Shown piece by piece: positions 27,360-35,092 of a stretch of DNA of 64,000 nucleotides. A model generated the notes under the pieces. It made no database searches. It was not told where the DNA came from and saw nothing but the letters and a program-made list of their open reading frames with translations. Origin of the DNA: Angelakisella sp. (GTDB lineage: Bacteria; Bacillota; Clostridia; Oscillospirales; Ruminococcaceae); assembly GCA_020025195.1 (NCBI GenBank), contig JAHHSN010000001.1, positions 52,532 to 116,531 on the forward strand. Reading direction: 5' to 3'. Made by a program: the position numbers and the translations under genes. Numbering within the stretch: the stretch's first letter is position 1; each line of letters starts with the position of its first letter.

Positions 27360-28231
27360 TGATTTGGTTCGGCCCGGCCGGAAACTCCCAGAGCTTTGCT
27401 GCGATGGGCTACAAAAAGACCCCGCAGATCCCGGAATATCTGGAGATAATGGGGCTTAACGCCTATGAGTACCAATGCGGACGGGGCGTTCGCTATAACC
27501 GGGAGAGCGTTCTTATGCTGCGGGAGGAAAGCGAAAAAAGAAAGATTCGGCTTTCCCTGCACGCTCCCTATTATATCTCTCTTTCCAGCGTAGAGGAGGA
27601 AAAACGGCAGAACAGCATTCGATATATTCTGGAGGCGGCGGAAGCGGCCAACCTCATGGGGGCGGGACGGATCGTGGTCCATTCCGGCTCCTGCTCCAAG
27701 ATAAGCCGGGAGGAGGCACTTGCTCTCGCAAAAGAGACACTGAGACAGGCGATGCACGCCTTGGACGAGGCACACCTCGGGCACATCACCGTCTGCCCCG
27801 AGACGATGGGTAAATTCAATCAGCTGGGCGACCTGAACGAGGTGATGGAGCTTTGCCTTGTGGATGAGCGGCTCATCCCCTGCATCGATTTCGGACACCT
27901 CAATGCCCGTACGCTGGGCGGCATAAAGACAGCGGAGGATTACGAAGCCGTTCTCCTCACTCTGCGTGACAGGCTGGGGGAGGAGCGCATGAAGCGTTTT
28001 CATTCTCATTTTTCCCATATAGAATACACCGAAAACGGCGGGGAGAAGAAGCATCTGACCTTTGCCGATACCGAATACGGACCCGACTTCCGTCCGCTTG
28101 CGGAAATGCTGATCCGGTATGACTGTGAGCCGACCATCATTTGTGAATCGGCAGGCACACAGGCAGAGGACGCGGGCATCATGCGGGAGATCTATCTGGA
28201 ACAAAAGGACAAAAGCGGTGAGCCGCGGTAA
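27359..28231 (+). CDS. Endonuclease IV-like TIM-barrel protein (AP endonuclease family 2)
   Basis: A 290-residue TIM-barrel protein resembling deoxyribonuclease IV (Nfo), which cuts abasic sites with a zinc cluster. Likely metal ligands are in order: LHAPYYISL, IVVHSGS, CPETMGK, CIDFGHLNA, RFHSHFSH and ICESAG. The spacing matches the Nfo ligands, but the flanking residues differ from canonical Nfo (for example VVHSGS for FHPGS and FGHLNA for TCHA). It may be a diverged repair nuclease or a sugar-isomerase-like paralogue. Coupled to yqeG. Confidence 0.75.
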   Translation: MIWFGPAGNSQSFAAMGYKKTPQIPEYLEIMGLNAYEYQCGRGVRYNRESVLMLREESEKRKIRLSLHAPYYISLSSVEEEKRQNSIRYILEAAEAANLMGAGRIVVHSGSCSKISREEALALAKETLRQAMHALDEAHLGHITVCPETMGKFNQLGDLNEVMELCLVDERLIPCIDFGHLNARTLGGIKTAEDYEAVLLTLRDRLGEERMKRFHSHFSHIEYTENGGEKKHLTFADTEYGPDFRPLAEMLIRYDCEPTIICESAGTQAEDAGIMREIYLEQKDKSGEPR

Positions 28232-28450
28232 AGATTCGGCGAAACGGCTTTCTTAAGGGCAGGGACGCCGTCAGCCTTTTGGATTTTTGATACCGGCGGC
28301 ACGGACTGCGGGAACGGACACGCCGTGACGGCGGGATCGGCCGAAAGGGAAAATCGGGACGCGGAATGGAGGACGGGATCACTTTCCGGAATAATTGCGC
28401 GATAAATCCTACAAATAGCGCGAAAGAACGGATAATCCTGTGAAAAGTCC
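28232..28450. other. GC-rich gap before efp with no recognised gene
   Basis: A frame stays open for 57 codons directly after the preceding stop, ending at about 28405. It has no start codon with a ribosome site and no family I recognise. A CGCCGT-G-ACGGCG dyad lies near 28330. There is no T-run terminator. It could be a gene relic or plain spacer. Confidence 0.35.
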
Positions 28451-28480
28451 TTGCTTTTTGGTGGAACTCTATGATAAAAT
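28451..28480 (+). promoter_or_regulatory. Candidate promoter of efp
   Basis: TTGCTT (28451-28456), an 18-base spacer and TAAAAT (28475-28480), 45 bases before the efp ATG. Confidence 0.55.
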
Positions 28481-28525
28481 CAAGTAGTTAAATATGTAAT
28501 TTATTAATCCGGAGGTTATAGTATT

Positions 28526-29083
28526 ATGGTTAGTGCAGGCGATTTTAGAAACGGTGTGACCTTTGATATGGACGGCAACGTCTATCAGATCATTGAGTTC
28601 CAGCACGTTAAACCCGGTAAGGGCGCCGCTTTTGTCAGAACCAAGATCCGCAACGTCATCACCGGTGCTGTTACTGAGCGCACCTTCAACCCGTCGGACA
28701 AATATCCTACCGCTTATATCGAGAGAAAGGATATGGAATATCTCTACGAGGACGGAAACCTTTATTATTTCATGGACCAGGAGACCTATGAGAATATCCC
28801 GATCAGCAAGGACATCGTGAGCGACAACTTCAAGTTTGTCAAGGAGAACACGGTCTGCAAGATCCTGTCCTACAAGGGCAGCGTGTTCGGCGTGGAGCCT
28901 CCCTTCTTCATGGAGCTCAAGGTCACCAAGACCGACCCCGGCTTTGCCGGCAACACCGCCACCAACACCACCAAGCCCGCTATTCTGGAAACCGGCTGTG
29001 AGATTAAGGTTCCGCTTTTCATCAACGAAGGAGAGATGATCCGCGTCGACACCAGAACCGGCGAGTATATGGAAAGAGCGTAA
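28526..29083 (+). CDS. efp: Translation elongation factor P
   Basis: Relieves ribosome stalling at polyproline stretches. It is 185 residues in three beta-barrel domains, ending [13 protein letters not shown], the usual EF-P C terminus. The tip loop is [14 protein letters not shown], with the Lys at the position (about 32) modified in many bacteria. The Shine-Dalgarno CGGAGGT precedes the ATG. Confidence 0.97.
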   Translation: MVSAGDFRNGVTFDMDGNVYQIIEFQHVKPGKGAAFVRTKIRNVITGAVTERTFNPSDKYPTAYIERKDMEYLYEDGNLYYFMDQETYENIPISKDIVSDNFKFVKENTVCKILSYKGSVFGVEPPFFMELKVTKTDPGFAGNTATNTTKPAILETGCEIKVPLFINEGEMIRVDTRTGEYMERA

Positions 29084-29131
29084 CCTGGTAAACTTTTGTA
29101 TACTTCTTGAAAAATTAGGGAGGGATTCAGA

Positions 29132-29590
29132 GTGACTGTAATCGAAAAAGTAGCGTATCTTAAAGGATTAGCGGACGGTCTCAGCCTCAGCGACACCACC
29201 GCGGAGGGCAAGGTGCTTCTCAACGTGGTAGACGTTCTGCAGGATATGGCCATGTCCATCACCGATCTGGAGGACGCCGTAGAGGAGCTCGGCGAAACCG
29301 TCGATGCCATTGACGAGGATCTTGAGGATGTCGAGGACATCGTTTATGAGGAAGACGACGAAGACGAGTACTACGACGATGATGACGACTACGATGAGTT
29401 CGACGACGAGGACGAGGCGCTCTATGAAGTAGTCTGTCCGACCTGCGGCGACACCATCTGCTTGGATGAGAGCATGCTGTGCGAGGGCGAGATTAATTGC
29501 CCGAATTGCCACGAGAAGTTGGAGTTCGATCTGGACGACCTGGACTGCAAAGATGATTGCGAAGGCTGTTCCGGTTGCGATTTCGACTGA
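29132..29590 (+). CDS. Acidic zinc-ribbon protein, CD1247 N-terminal-domain type
   Basis: A 152-residue protein of unknown function. The N-terminal 45 residues (KVAYLKGLADGLSLSDTTA) are helical and resemble a small clostridial family named after Clostridioides difficile CD1247. Residues about 55-103 are almost all Asp and Glu, with a Tyr-rich run. The C terminus has a zinc ribbon (VCPTCGDTICLDE and NCPNCHEKLEFD) and then a Cys-rich tail, CKDDCEGCSGC. It starts GTG with GGGAGGG upstream. It lies between efp and the Rnf region. The acidic run suggests protein or nucleic-acid-mimic interactions, which is inference. Confidence 0.75.
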   Translation: MTVIEKVAYLKGLADGLSLSDTTAEGKVLLNVVDVLQDMAMSITDLEDAVEELGETVDAIDEDLEDVEDIVYEEDDEDEYYDDDDDYDEFDDEDEALYEVVCPTCGDTICLDESMLCEGEINCPNCHEKLEFDLDDLDCKDDCEGCSGCDFD

Positions 29591-29617
29591 CAGTAAGGTA
29601 TAATATTTTGTAGCGGC

Positions 29618-29652
29618 AACTGGTGAAGTATCGTTTATATACTTCACCAGTT
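29618..29652 (+). terminator. Perfect 14-bp hairpin between the acidic protein and the Gx transporter
   Basis: AACTGGTGAAGTAT (29618-29631) pairs perfectly with ATACTTCACCAGTT (29639-29652) around a 7-base loop. The tail TGTTGC is not U-rich, so it may be a weak terminator, an RNA-stability element or an operator-like palindrome rather than a classic terminator. Confidence 0.55.
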
Positions 29653-29687
29653 TGTTGCAACGTGAGATCGGGGGGAGAACGGGCACC

Positions 29688-30206
29688 GTGCAGAATCGTA
29701 ACCGAAAAGTGAAAAGTCTCGCGCTGATGGGCCTTTTGTTCGCAGTGGCAATGGCTCTCAGCTTTTTGGAATCGCTCCTGCCTGCGCTGCCAATGCTGCC
29801 GCCGGGCATCCGTCTGGGACTGTCCAACATCGTCACAATGTACGTTCTCTTTGTTCTTGGGCCGGGGAAGGGCTATGTGATCGCGATGCTGAAATCGCTT
29901 TTTGTGCTGCTGACCCGCGGCGCTGTGGCGTTCGCGATGAGCTTTGCCGGCGGAATGGCTTCCGTTACGGTTATGATGCTCCTTTCGCTTTTGCCCCAGA
30001 TGAAAAAGCAATACCTCCTGCTCAGCATTTTCGGCGGCGTCCTGCATAACTGCGGACAGCTGGTCGTGGCGCGTTTCATCATCGGCAATCATTATGTCTG
30101 GGGTTATCTCCCTATACTTCTTATAGCCGGCGTTTTGATGGGAACGATCACGGGCCTTGTGCTTCGGGTGGTCTTGCCCCATATCAATCGTTTGCAGATA
30201 AACTGA
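29688..30206 (+). CDS. Gx transporter family membrane protein (heptaprenyl diphosphate synthase component I domain)
   Basis: A 172-residue integral membrane protein with about five hydrophobic segments, starting SLALMGLLFAVAMALSFLES. The segment PPGIRLGLSNIVTMYVLFVL is the hallmark of the Hpre_diP_synt_I (Gx transporter) family, distantly ECF-S-like. Despite the name, synthase activity is not established. The family is often encoded next to Rnf genes in Clostridia, as here, so a role supporting Rnf (for example flavin or quinone supply) is plausible but unproven. The GTG at 29688 is chosen because an earlier TTG (29652) sits in the hairpin. Confidence 0.85.
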   Translation: MQNRNRKVKSLALMGLLFAVAMALSFLESLLPALPMLPPGIRLGLSNIVTMYVLFVLGPGKGYVIAMLKSLFVLLTRGAVAFAMSFAGGMASVTVMMLLSLLPQMKKQYLLLSIFGGVLHNCGQLVVARFIIGNHYVWGYLPILLIAGVLMGTITGLVLRVVLPHINRLQIN

Positions 30207-30246
30207 CCCTTTATTATTTTTGATTCTTATTCTAGGAGGGATATGT

Positions 30247-31542
30247 GTGCCTATCTCGAAACACCTTCCGGGCGTTCATATGAACCAGCAGAAAAACACG
30301 GCGAACTGTGAGGTCGTCCGTATGCCGATCCCGGATGAGGTCGTTATTCCCATGCAGCAGCACGTTGGCGCCCCCTGCAAGCCTCTTGTTAAGGTTGGGG
30401 ATCTCGTCAAGGTGGGGCAGAAGATCGGCGACAGCGAGGAATTCCTGTCCGCGCCGATCCATTCCAGCGTTTCCGGTAAAGTCAAGGCCATCGAGCATAT
30501 CGTGACCGCGAGAAGTACAGTATCGGAAGCCATTGTCATCACGACAGACCATGAACAGACCCTTTCCGAGGAAGTTAAGGTTCCGGTAATCAACAGCCGT
30601 GAGGATCTCATCGCCGCAGCGAGAAACTGCGGACTGGTCGGTCTTGGCGGCGCAGGCTTCCCGACCCATGTGAAGCTAAACCCCAAGAATCTGGAGGAGA
30701 TCGACACTCTCATCGTAAACGGCGCGGAGTGCGAGCCGTATATTACCAGCGACTATCGCCTGATGCTGGAAAAGCCGCAGGAGCTGATTCAGGGAATCGA
30801 GCTTGTGCTGAAGCATCTCGGTATCCCGAAGGCGATCATCGGCATCAAAGAGGATAAAAAGCCCGCCATTCAGGCGGTTTCCGAGCTTGCAAAGCGTTCG
30901 GAGTATGATATCACCGTGACTCCGGTGAAATCTATTTTCCCCATGGGCGCCGAAAAAGTGCTGATTTATGAGCTGACCGGCCGCGTCATGAAGGAAAAGA
31001 CTATTCCCGCCGACTGCGGCGTTATTGCGATTAACGTTTCCACCGTCGCGAAGCTGGCGAATTATGTGAATACCGGTATGCCGCTTGTTGAGCGCGTTGT
31101 AACGGTGGATGGTTCCTGCGTCAAGGAGCCGAAGAACGTGTTTCTTCCTCTTGGCACTAAGCTGGAGGATCTCATCAATTTCTGCGGTGGCTACACCAAA
31201 GACCCCGCGGAGATCGTGATCGGCGGTCCCAATATGGGCGTTTCCTGCCGGGATGATCATGTACCGATGGTCAAGATGATAAACGCGGTTCTTATCCTTT
31301 CGGATAAAGACATCGACGTGAAGCCGGAGACCGCCTGCATCCGCTGCGGCAAGTGCCTGCGGGTTTGCCCGCTCAGTCTGCAGCCTGCGGCGCTGGATCG
31401 TGCTTATCACGCCGGCGACAAAGAGGCACTCAAAAAGCTCAAGGTCAATCTCTGCATGGAGTGCGGCTGCTGTGCTTATGTCTGCCCCGCAAAGCGCCAT
31501 CTGGTCGTTTACAACCAGCTTGGCAAAAAAATGATCGGTTAA
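30247..31542 (+). CDS. rnfC: RnfC, Rnf electron transport complex subunit C
   Basis: Peripheral iron-sulfur/NADH-interacting subunit of the ferredoxin:NAD+ oxidoreductase. It is 431 residues. The N-terminal barrel-sandwich part includes LVKVGDLVKVGQKIGDS. The NADH/FMN-binding core has GLVGLGGAGFPTHVKL and VNGAECEPYITSDYR. Two [4Fe-4S] motifs are CIRCGKCLRVCP and CMECGCCAYVCP. The GTG at 30247 follows AGGAGGG with 6 bases. First gene of rnfCDGEAB. Confidence 0.97.
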   Translation: MPISKHLPGVHMNQQKNTANCEVVRMPIPDEVVIPMQQHVGAPCKPLVKVGDLVKVGQKIGDSEEFLSAPIHSSVSGKVKAIEHIVTARSTVSEAIVITTDHEQTLSEEVKVPVINSREDLIAAARNCGLVGLGGAGFPTHVKLNPKNLEEIDTLIVNGAECEPYITSDYRLMLEKPQELIQGIELVLKHLGIPKAIIGIKEDKKPAIQAVSELAKRSEYDITVTPVKSIFPMGAEKVLIYELTGRVMKEKTIPADCGVIAINVSTVAKLANYVNTGMPLVERVVTVDGSCVKEPKNVFLPLGTKLEDLINFCGGYTKDPAEIVIGGPNMGVSCRDDHVPMVKMINAVLILSDKDIDVKPETACIRCGKCLRVCPLSLQPAALDRAYHAGDKEALKKLKVNLCMECGCCAYVCPAKRHLVVYNQLGKKMIG

Positions 31543-31558
31543 GGGGGAGGGAAGAATC

Positions 31559-32500
31559 ATGAATAATAATCTGCTCGTTTCTTCCGGCCCGCATATCCGC
31601 TCCAAGACCTCCACGGCCACCATTATGCGGGATGTGCTGATTGCACTCCTGCCTGCCGTTGTGGCATCCGTCCTTGTATTTGGGGTACGGGCATTGGTTC
31701 TGGAAGCGGTCTGTGTGGCTTCCTGCGTGTTTTTCGAGTATATTTTCCGCAAGCTGATGCACCGCTCCAACACGGTGGGCGACCTCAGTGCTGCGGTTAC
31801 TGGACTGCTTCTGGCGTTTAACTTGCCCTCCGGCTTTCCCATCTGGATGGCGGTGCTGGGCTCTTTTGTCGCGATCATCATCGTGAAGCAGCTCTTCGGC
31901 GGCATTGGACAGAACTTTGCGAACCCCGCCATCACGGCGCGCATCTTCCTGCTCATTGCCTTTACCAGCCAGATGACCACCTGGCCGGCGGCTAAATCCT
32001 ACATTCCCGGCGTTGACGCCGTTTCCGGCGCCACCCCCCTCGCTATCATCAAGACCGGCGCGGAGGGTCTGCCTTCCGTCAAGAATCTGCTCTTCGGTAT
32101 TCACGGCGGCTGCCTCGGTGAGACCTGCGCCATTGCGCTGATTATCGGCTTTATCTATCTTCTGGTTCGCCGTGTGATCACCGCGACCATCCCGCTTGTC
32201 TATGTGGGCACCATTGCGGTCATGTCTCTCATTCTCGGCTATGATCCGCTCGTTATGATCCTTACCGGCGGCGTTCTGCTGGGCGGTATCTTCATGCTGA
32301 CGGATTACGCCACCTCTCCCAGTACCGAGTGGGGCAAGGTGATCTTCGCGGTGGGCGCTGCCATCATCACCATGCTCATCCGTAATTCCGTCGGCGGTTA
32401 TCCCGAGGGCGTGTCCTTCGCGATCCTGCTGATGAATATTCTGACTCCCCACATTGATAAAGTGGGTAGAAAAAAACCGTTTGGAGGTGTTGAGGCATGA
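31559..32500 (+). CDS. rnfD: RnfD, Rnf complex membrane subunit D
   Basis: An integral membrane subunit with 8-10 helices (313 residues) that carries a covalently bound FMN on Thr in the family. That motif appears here as VSGATPLAI. Other signatures: VSSGPHIRSKTSTATIMRDV and GGIGQNFANPAITARI. It overlaps rnfG by 4 bases (ATGA), so the two flavin-carrying subunits are translationally coupled. Confidence 0.97.
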   Translation: MNNNLLVSSGPHIRSKTSTATIMRDVLIALLPAVVASVLVFGVRALVLEAVCVASCVFFEYIFRKLMHRSNTVGDLSAAVTGLLLAFNLPSGFPIWMAVLGSFVAIIIVKQLFGGIGQNFANPAITARIFLLIAFTSQMTTWPAAKSYIPGVDAVSGATPLAIIKTGAEGLPSVKNLLFGIHGGCLGETCAIALIIGFIYLLVRRVITATIPLVYVGTIAVMSLILGYDPLVMILTGGVLLGGIFMLTDYATSPSTEWGKVIFAVGAAIITMLIRNSVGGYPEGVSFAILLMNILTPHIDKVGRKKPFGGVEA

Positions 32501-33780
32501 AATGGGACACCTTAAAACCGATCGTTGTACTGGTGGCGGTTTGCCTTGTCGTTTCTGCGGCGCTTGCGGGGACGCATGCCCTCACCGAGCCGATCATTGA
32601 AGAAGCCAAGGCGGCGGAAGCCAACAAGGCGCTGCTCGTCGTTCTGCCGGAGGGCAAGGACTTCGAGGAAGTACCGGTCGAGACCGAGAACGTTCTCGCC
32701 GCATACAAGGAGTCGAACGGAGCGGGCTATGTCATCAAGTCCCAGGGTAAGGGCTTCGATGATATGGTCGTCGCAATGGTCGGCATCGGCGGAGACGGTC
32801 TGATGACCGGCGTCAAGGTTCTGGAACACAAGGAATCCATCAATCCGGACTTTGAAAATCCTGAGTTTATCGGTCAGTATGTCGGCAAGGATTATACCCT
32901 CGAAGGGGTGGAGGTCATTTCCGGCGCGACCTATTCCAGCAAGGGCCTCAACGCGGCGGTCACCGCGGCGTATGAAGCCTACGGCGAGATTGCCGGCGTG
33001 GATGTTTCCACCGAGCGTGAGATCGTCTATCCCGATGCGGAGCTGGTGGCTTCCCTGATCGGTGAGAATTCCGTTCTCATTGATGTGGCGGGCACCGACG
33101 GCGTCTATGTAAGCGATAAGGGCTATGCCTTCAATATGACCGGAAAGGGCTTCGGCGGCGACATCCATGTTCTTGTGGCCATTGATTCCAATAAGGCCAT
33201 CCTCGGCACCAAGATGTTTAACCACTCCGAAACCCCGGATTACGGTGCCGATCTTGCCAAGGATTTCTGGGGCGAGAAGTTTATCGGCCTCACCGAATCG
33301 GATGAGATCCCGATGCGCTCCGGCTCCACCGTTACCAGCACCGGCTATAAGGAGTGCGTGATGAACGCCTTCGCGGCGTATGACGCGGTGGGCGAGAAGT
33401 GGGAAGCGATGCAGCAGCTCCTGCCCGGCACCTACACCGACCGCTCCGAGCTGGCGGCGGAAAATGAAGCGGTCCGGAGCATCTATGCTTCCGACAGCGG
33501 CTACCTCTTTGATACGGTAGGGGAGGGCTTCGGCGGCGAGATCCATGTTATGATCTCGATCGACAATAACGGGGCCATCCTCGGCGCAAAGATGTATGAG
33601 CACAACGAGTCCCCGGATTACGGTGCCGACCTTTCCAAGGATTTCTGGGGCGAGAAGTTTGTCGGTCTCACTGCTTCCGACGAGCTCCCGATGCGTTCCG
33701 GCTCCACCGTTTCCAGCAAGGGATACAAGGCCTGTGTGGAAGCCGCCTTTGAAGCATTTAATACGGTGAAAGGAGCGTGA
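32497..33780 (+). CDS. rnfG: RnfG with three FMN-binding-type modules (enlarged)
   Basis: RnfG normally has one N-terminal membrane helix and one FMN-binding domain (about 180-210 residues). This one is 427 residues. Residues 8-30 are the helix. Module 1 (about 45-165) has the covalent FMN motif SGATYSS at 142-148. Modules 2 and 3 each carry GFGG-IH, E-[TS]-PDYGADL, KDFWGEKF and RSGST-V-S-GY, with candidate flavin Thr at 278 and 404. Modules 2 and 3 are a tandem duplication with a 126-residue period; I count 57 of 84 identical positions. In these copies the motif is SGST rather than SGAT. The protein is likely on the outer face of the membrane. Confidence 0.93.
   Translation: MKWDTLKPIVVLVAVCLVVSAALAGTHALTEPIIEEAKAAEANKALLVVLPEGKDFEEVPVETENVLAAYKESNGAGYVIKSQGKGFDDMVVAMVGIGGDGLMTGVKVLEHKESINPDFENPEFIGQYVGKDYTLEGVEVISGATYSSKGLNAAVTAAYEAYGEIAGVDVSTEREIVYPDAELVASLIGENSVLIDVAGTDGVYVSDKGYAFNMTGKGFGGDIHVLVAIDSNKAILGTKMFNHSETPDYGADLAKDFWGEKFIGLTESDEIPMRSGSTVTSTGYKECVMNAFAAYDAVGEKWEAMQQLLPGTYTDRSELAAENEAVRSIYASDSGYLFDTVGEGFGGEIHVMISIDNNGAILGAKMYEHNESPDYGADLSKDFWGEKFVGLTASDELPMRSGSTVSSKGYKACVEAAFEAFNTVKGA
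33145..33396 (+). repeat. Tandem-duplicated FMN-binding module in rnfG, first copy
   Basis: Encodes residues 217-300 of RnfG. The second copy lies exactly 378 bases downstream (33523-33774). The stretch around 33238-33284 is nearly identical to 33616-33662 at nucleotide level, which suggests a fairly recent duplication or gene conversion. Confidence 0.85.
33523..33774 (+). repeat. Tandem-duplicated FMN-binding module in rnfG, second copy
   Basis: Encodes residues 343-426 of RnfG, in frame with and homologous to the copy at 33145-33396. It keeps the SGST motif and the aromatic KDFWGEKF segment. Confidence 0.85.
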
Positions 33781-33785
33781 GCGGA

Positions 33786-34481
33786 GTGGAAAAACAGAAT
33801 AAGCTGAAAACCTTTACCAATGGTATCATTGCGGAAAACCCGGTCCTCGTTCTGGTTCTGGGCACCTGCCCCGCCATTGCGACCTCCACGTCGGTGCTCA
33901 ATGCCCTCGGCATGGGCGTCGCCGCGACCTTCGTTCTGCTTGGTTCCAATATCGTTATCTCTCTCCTCAGAAACATCATTCCCAATAAGGTGAGAATCCC
34001 TTGCTTTATCGTGGTCATCGCCGGCTTTGTTACGGTGGTGCAGATGCTTCTGGAGGCGTATGTCAATTCCCTTTATCAGTCGCTTGGCATCTTCCTGCCG
34101 CTGATCGTGGTTAACTGCATCATCCTCGGCCGTGCCGAGATGTTTGCCTCCAAGCACAGCGTAGGGGATTCTATCCTGGATGGTCTTGGGATGGGCGTCG
34201 GCTTTACGCTTGCGCTCTTCTGCATGGCTACCATCCGTGAGATCCTCGGCAGCGGTACCTGGTGCGGGCTGCCCGTTACGGTCAATCTTTTTGAACCGAT
34301 TTCCATCATGAAGCTGACTCCCGGCGGATTCCTCGTCTTTGGATTCCTCATCGCGGCGGTCAATAAGTTCGGGAAGCATAAGCCCAAGAAAAAGCTGGAC
34401 TGCGCTTCCTGCGGCGCCTGCCTCGGCTGCCCCGGCGGCTGTCCTTCGGCAGAAGCCGATGACAAGAAGGGAGGCTGCTGA
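33786..34481 (+). CDS. rnfE: RnfE, Rnf membrane subunit E with a Cys-rich C-terminal tail
   Basis: An integral membrane subunit (six helices; RnfA/E family) that forms the ion and electron path with RnfA. The core has VLVLGTCPAIATSTSVLNAL with the half-helix Cys that binds a membrane [2Fe-2S] cluster, and LPLIVVNCIILGRAE with its partner. Unusual: after the last helix comes a tail of about 30 residues, KKKLDCASCGACLGCPGGC, with five Cys spaced 2-2-2-3 and a final Cys at the C terminus. That could bind an extra Fe-S cluster or another metal. The GTG at 33786 lies 10 bases after AGGAG; the GTG at 33777 overlaps the rnfG stop. Confidence 0.95.
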   Translation: MEKQNKLKTFTNGIIAENPVLVLVLGTCPAIATSTSVLNALGMGVAATFVLLGSNIVISLLRNIIPNKVRIPCFIVVIAGFVTVVQMLLEAYVNSLYQSLGIFLPLIVVNCIILGRAEMFASKHSVGDSILDGLGMGVGFTLALFCMATIREILGSGTWCGLPVTVNLFEPISIMKLTPGGFLVFGFLIAAVNKFGKHKPKKKLDCASCGACLGCPGGCPSAEADDKKGGC

Positions 34482-34483
34482 GT

Positions 34484-35074
34484 ATGAAAGAACTGCTGAT
34501 CATTGCACTGAGCGGCATTTTGACCCAGAACTTTGTTCTCAATAAGACGCTCGGCATCTGCCCGTTCCTCGGCGTTTCCAAAAAGCTGGATTCCGCTGTC
34601 GGCATGAGCTTGGCGGTCACCTTCGTTATGGTGATGGCGACCGCCGTCACCTGGCCCATTCAGACCCTGATCCTGGATCGCTACGGTCTCGGCTATATGC
34701 AGACCATTGTGTTCATTCTGGTGATCGCGGCGCTGGTACAGCTCGTTGAGATGGTGCTTAAAAAGTTCATCCCCGCGTTGTATCGCTCTCTCGGTGTTTA
34801 TCTGCCCCTCATCACCACCAACTGCGCTGTTCTCGGCGTTGCGGTGCTCAATATCAAGGAGCAGTATGGCTTTGGAGAGTCTATTGTCAATGCCATCGGC
34901 GCCGGTCTCGGCTTCCTGCTCGCCATGGTTCTCTTCGCCGGCGTGCGCGGAAGAATGGAGAACACCGACGTTCCGGAGTCCTTTAAGGGACTTCCCATCA
35001 CGCTCATCGCAGCGGCGATCGTCTCGATGTCCTTTATGGGCTTTGGCGGCGTGGTGGATGCACTACTGAAATAA
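34484..35074 (+). CDS. rnfA: RnfA, Rnf membrane subunit A
   Basis: A 196-residue six-helix protein homologous to RnfE with inverted topology. Signatures: QNFVLNKTLGICPFLGVSKK (Cys in the half-helix) and YLPLITTNCAVLGVAVLN. Together RnfA and RnfE hold the intramembrane [2Fe-2S] cluster. It starts 2 bases after rnfE with GGAGG upstream. Confidence 0.97.
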   Translation: MKELLIIALSGILTQNFVLNKTLGICPFLGVSKKLDSAVGMSLAVTFVMVMATAVTWPIQTLILDRYGLGYMQTIVFILVIAALVQLVEMVLKKFIPALYRSLGVYLPLITTNCAVLGVAVLNIKEQYGFGESIVNAIGAGLGFLLAMVLFAGVRGRMENTDVPESFKGLPITLIAAAIVSMSFMGFGGVVDALLK

Positions 35075-35092
35075 GGAGGAGGTTAAGAAATC

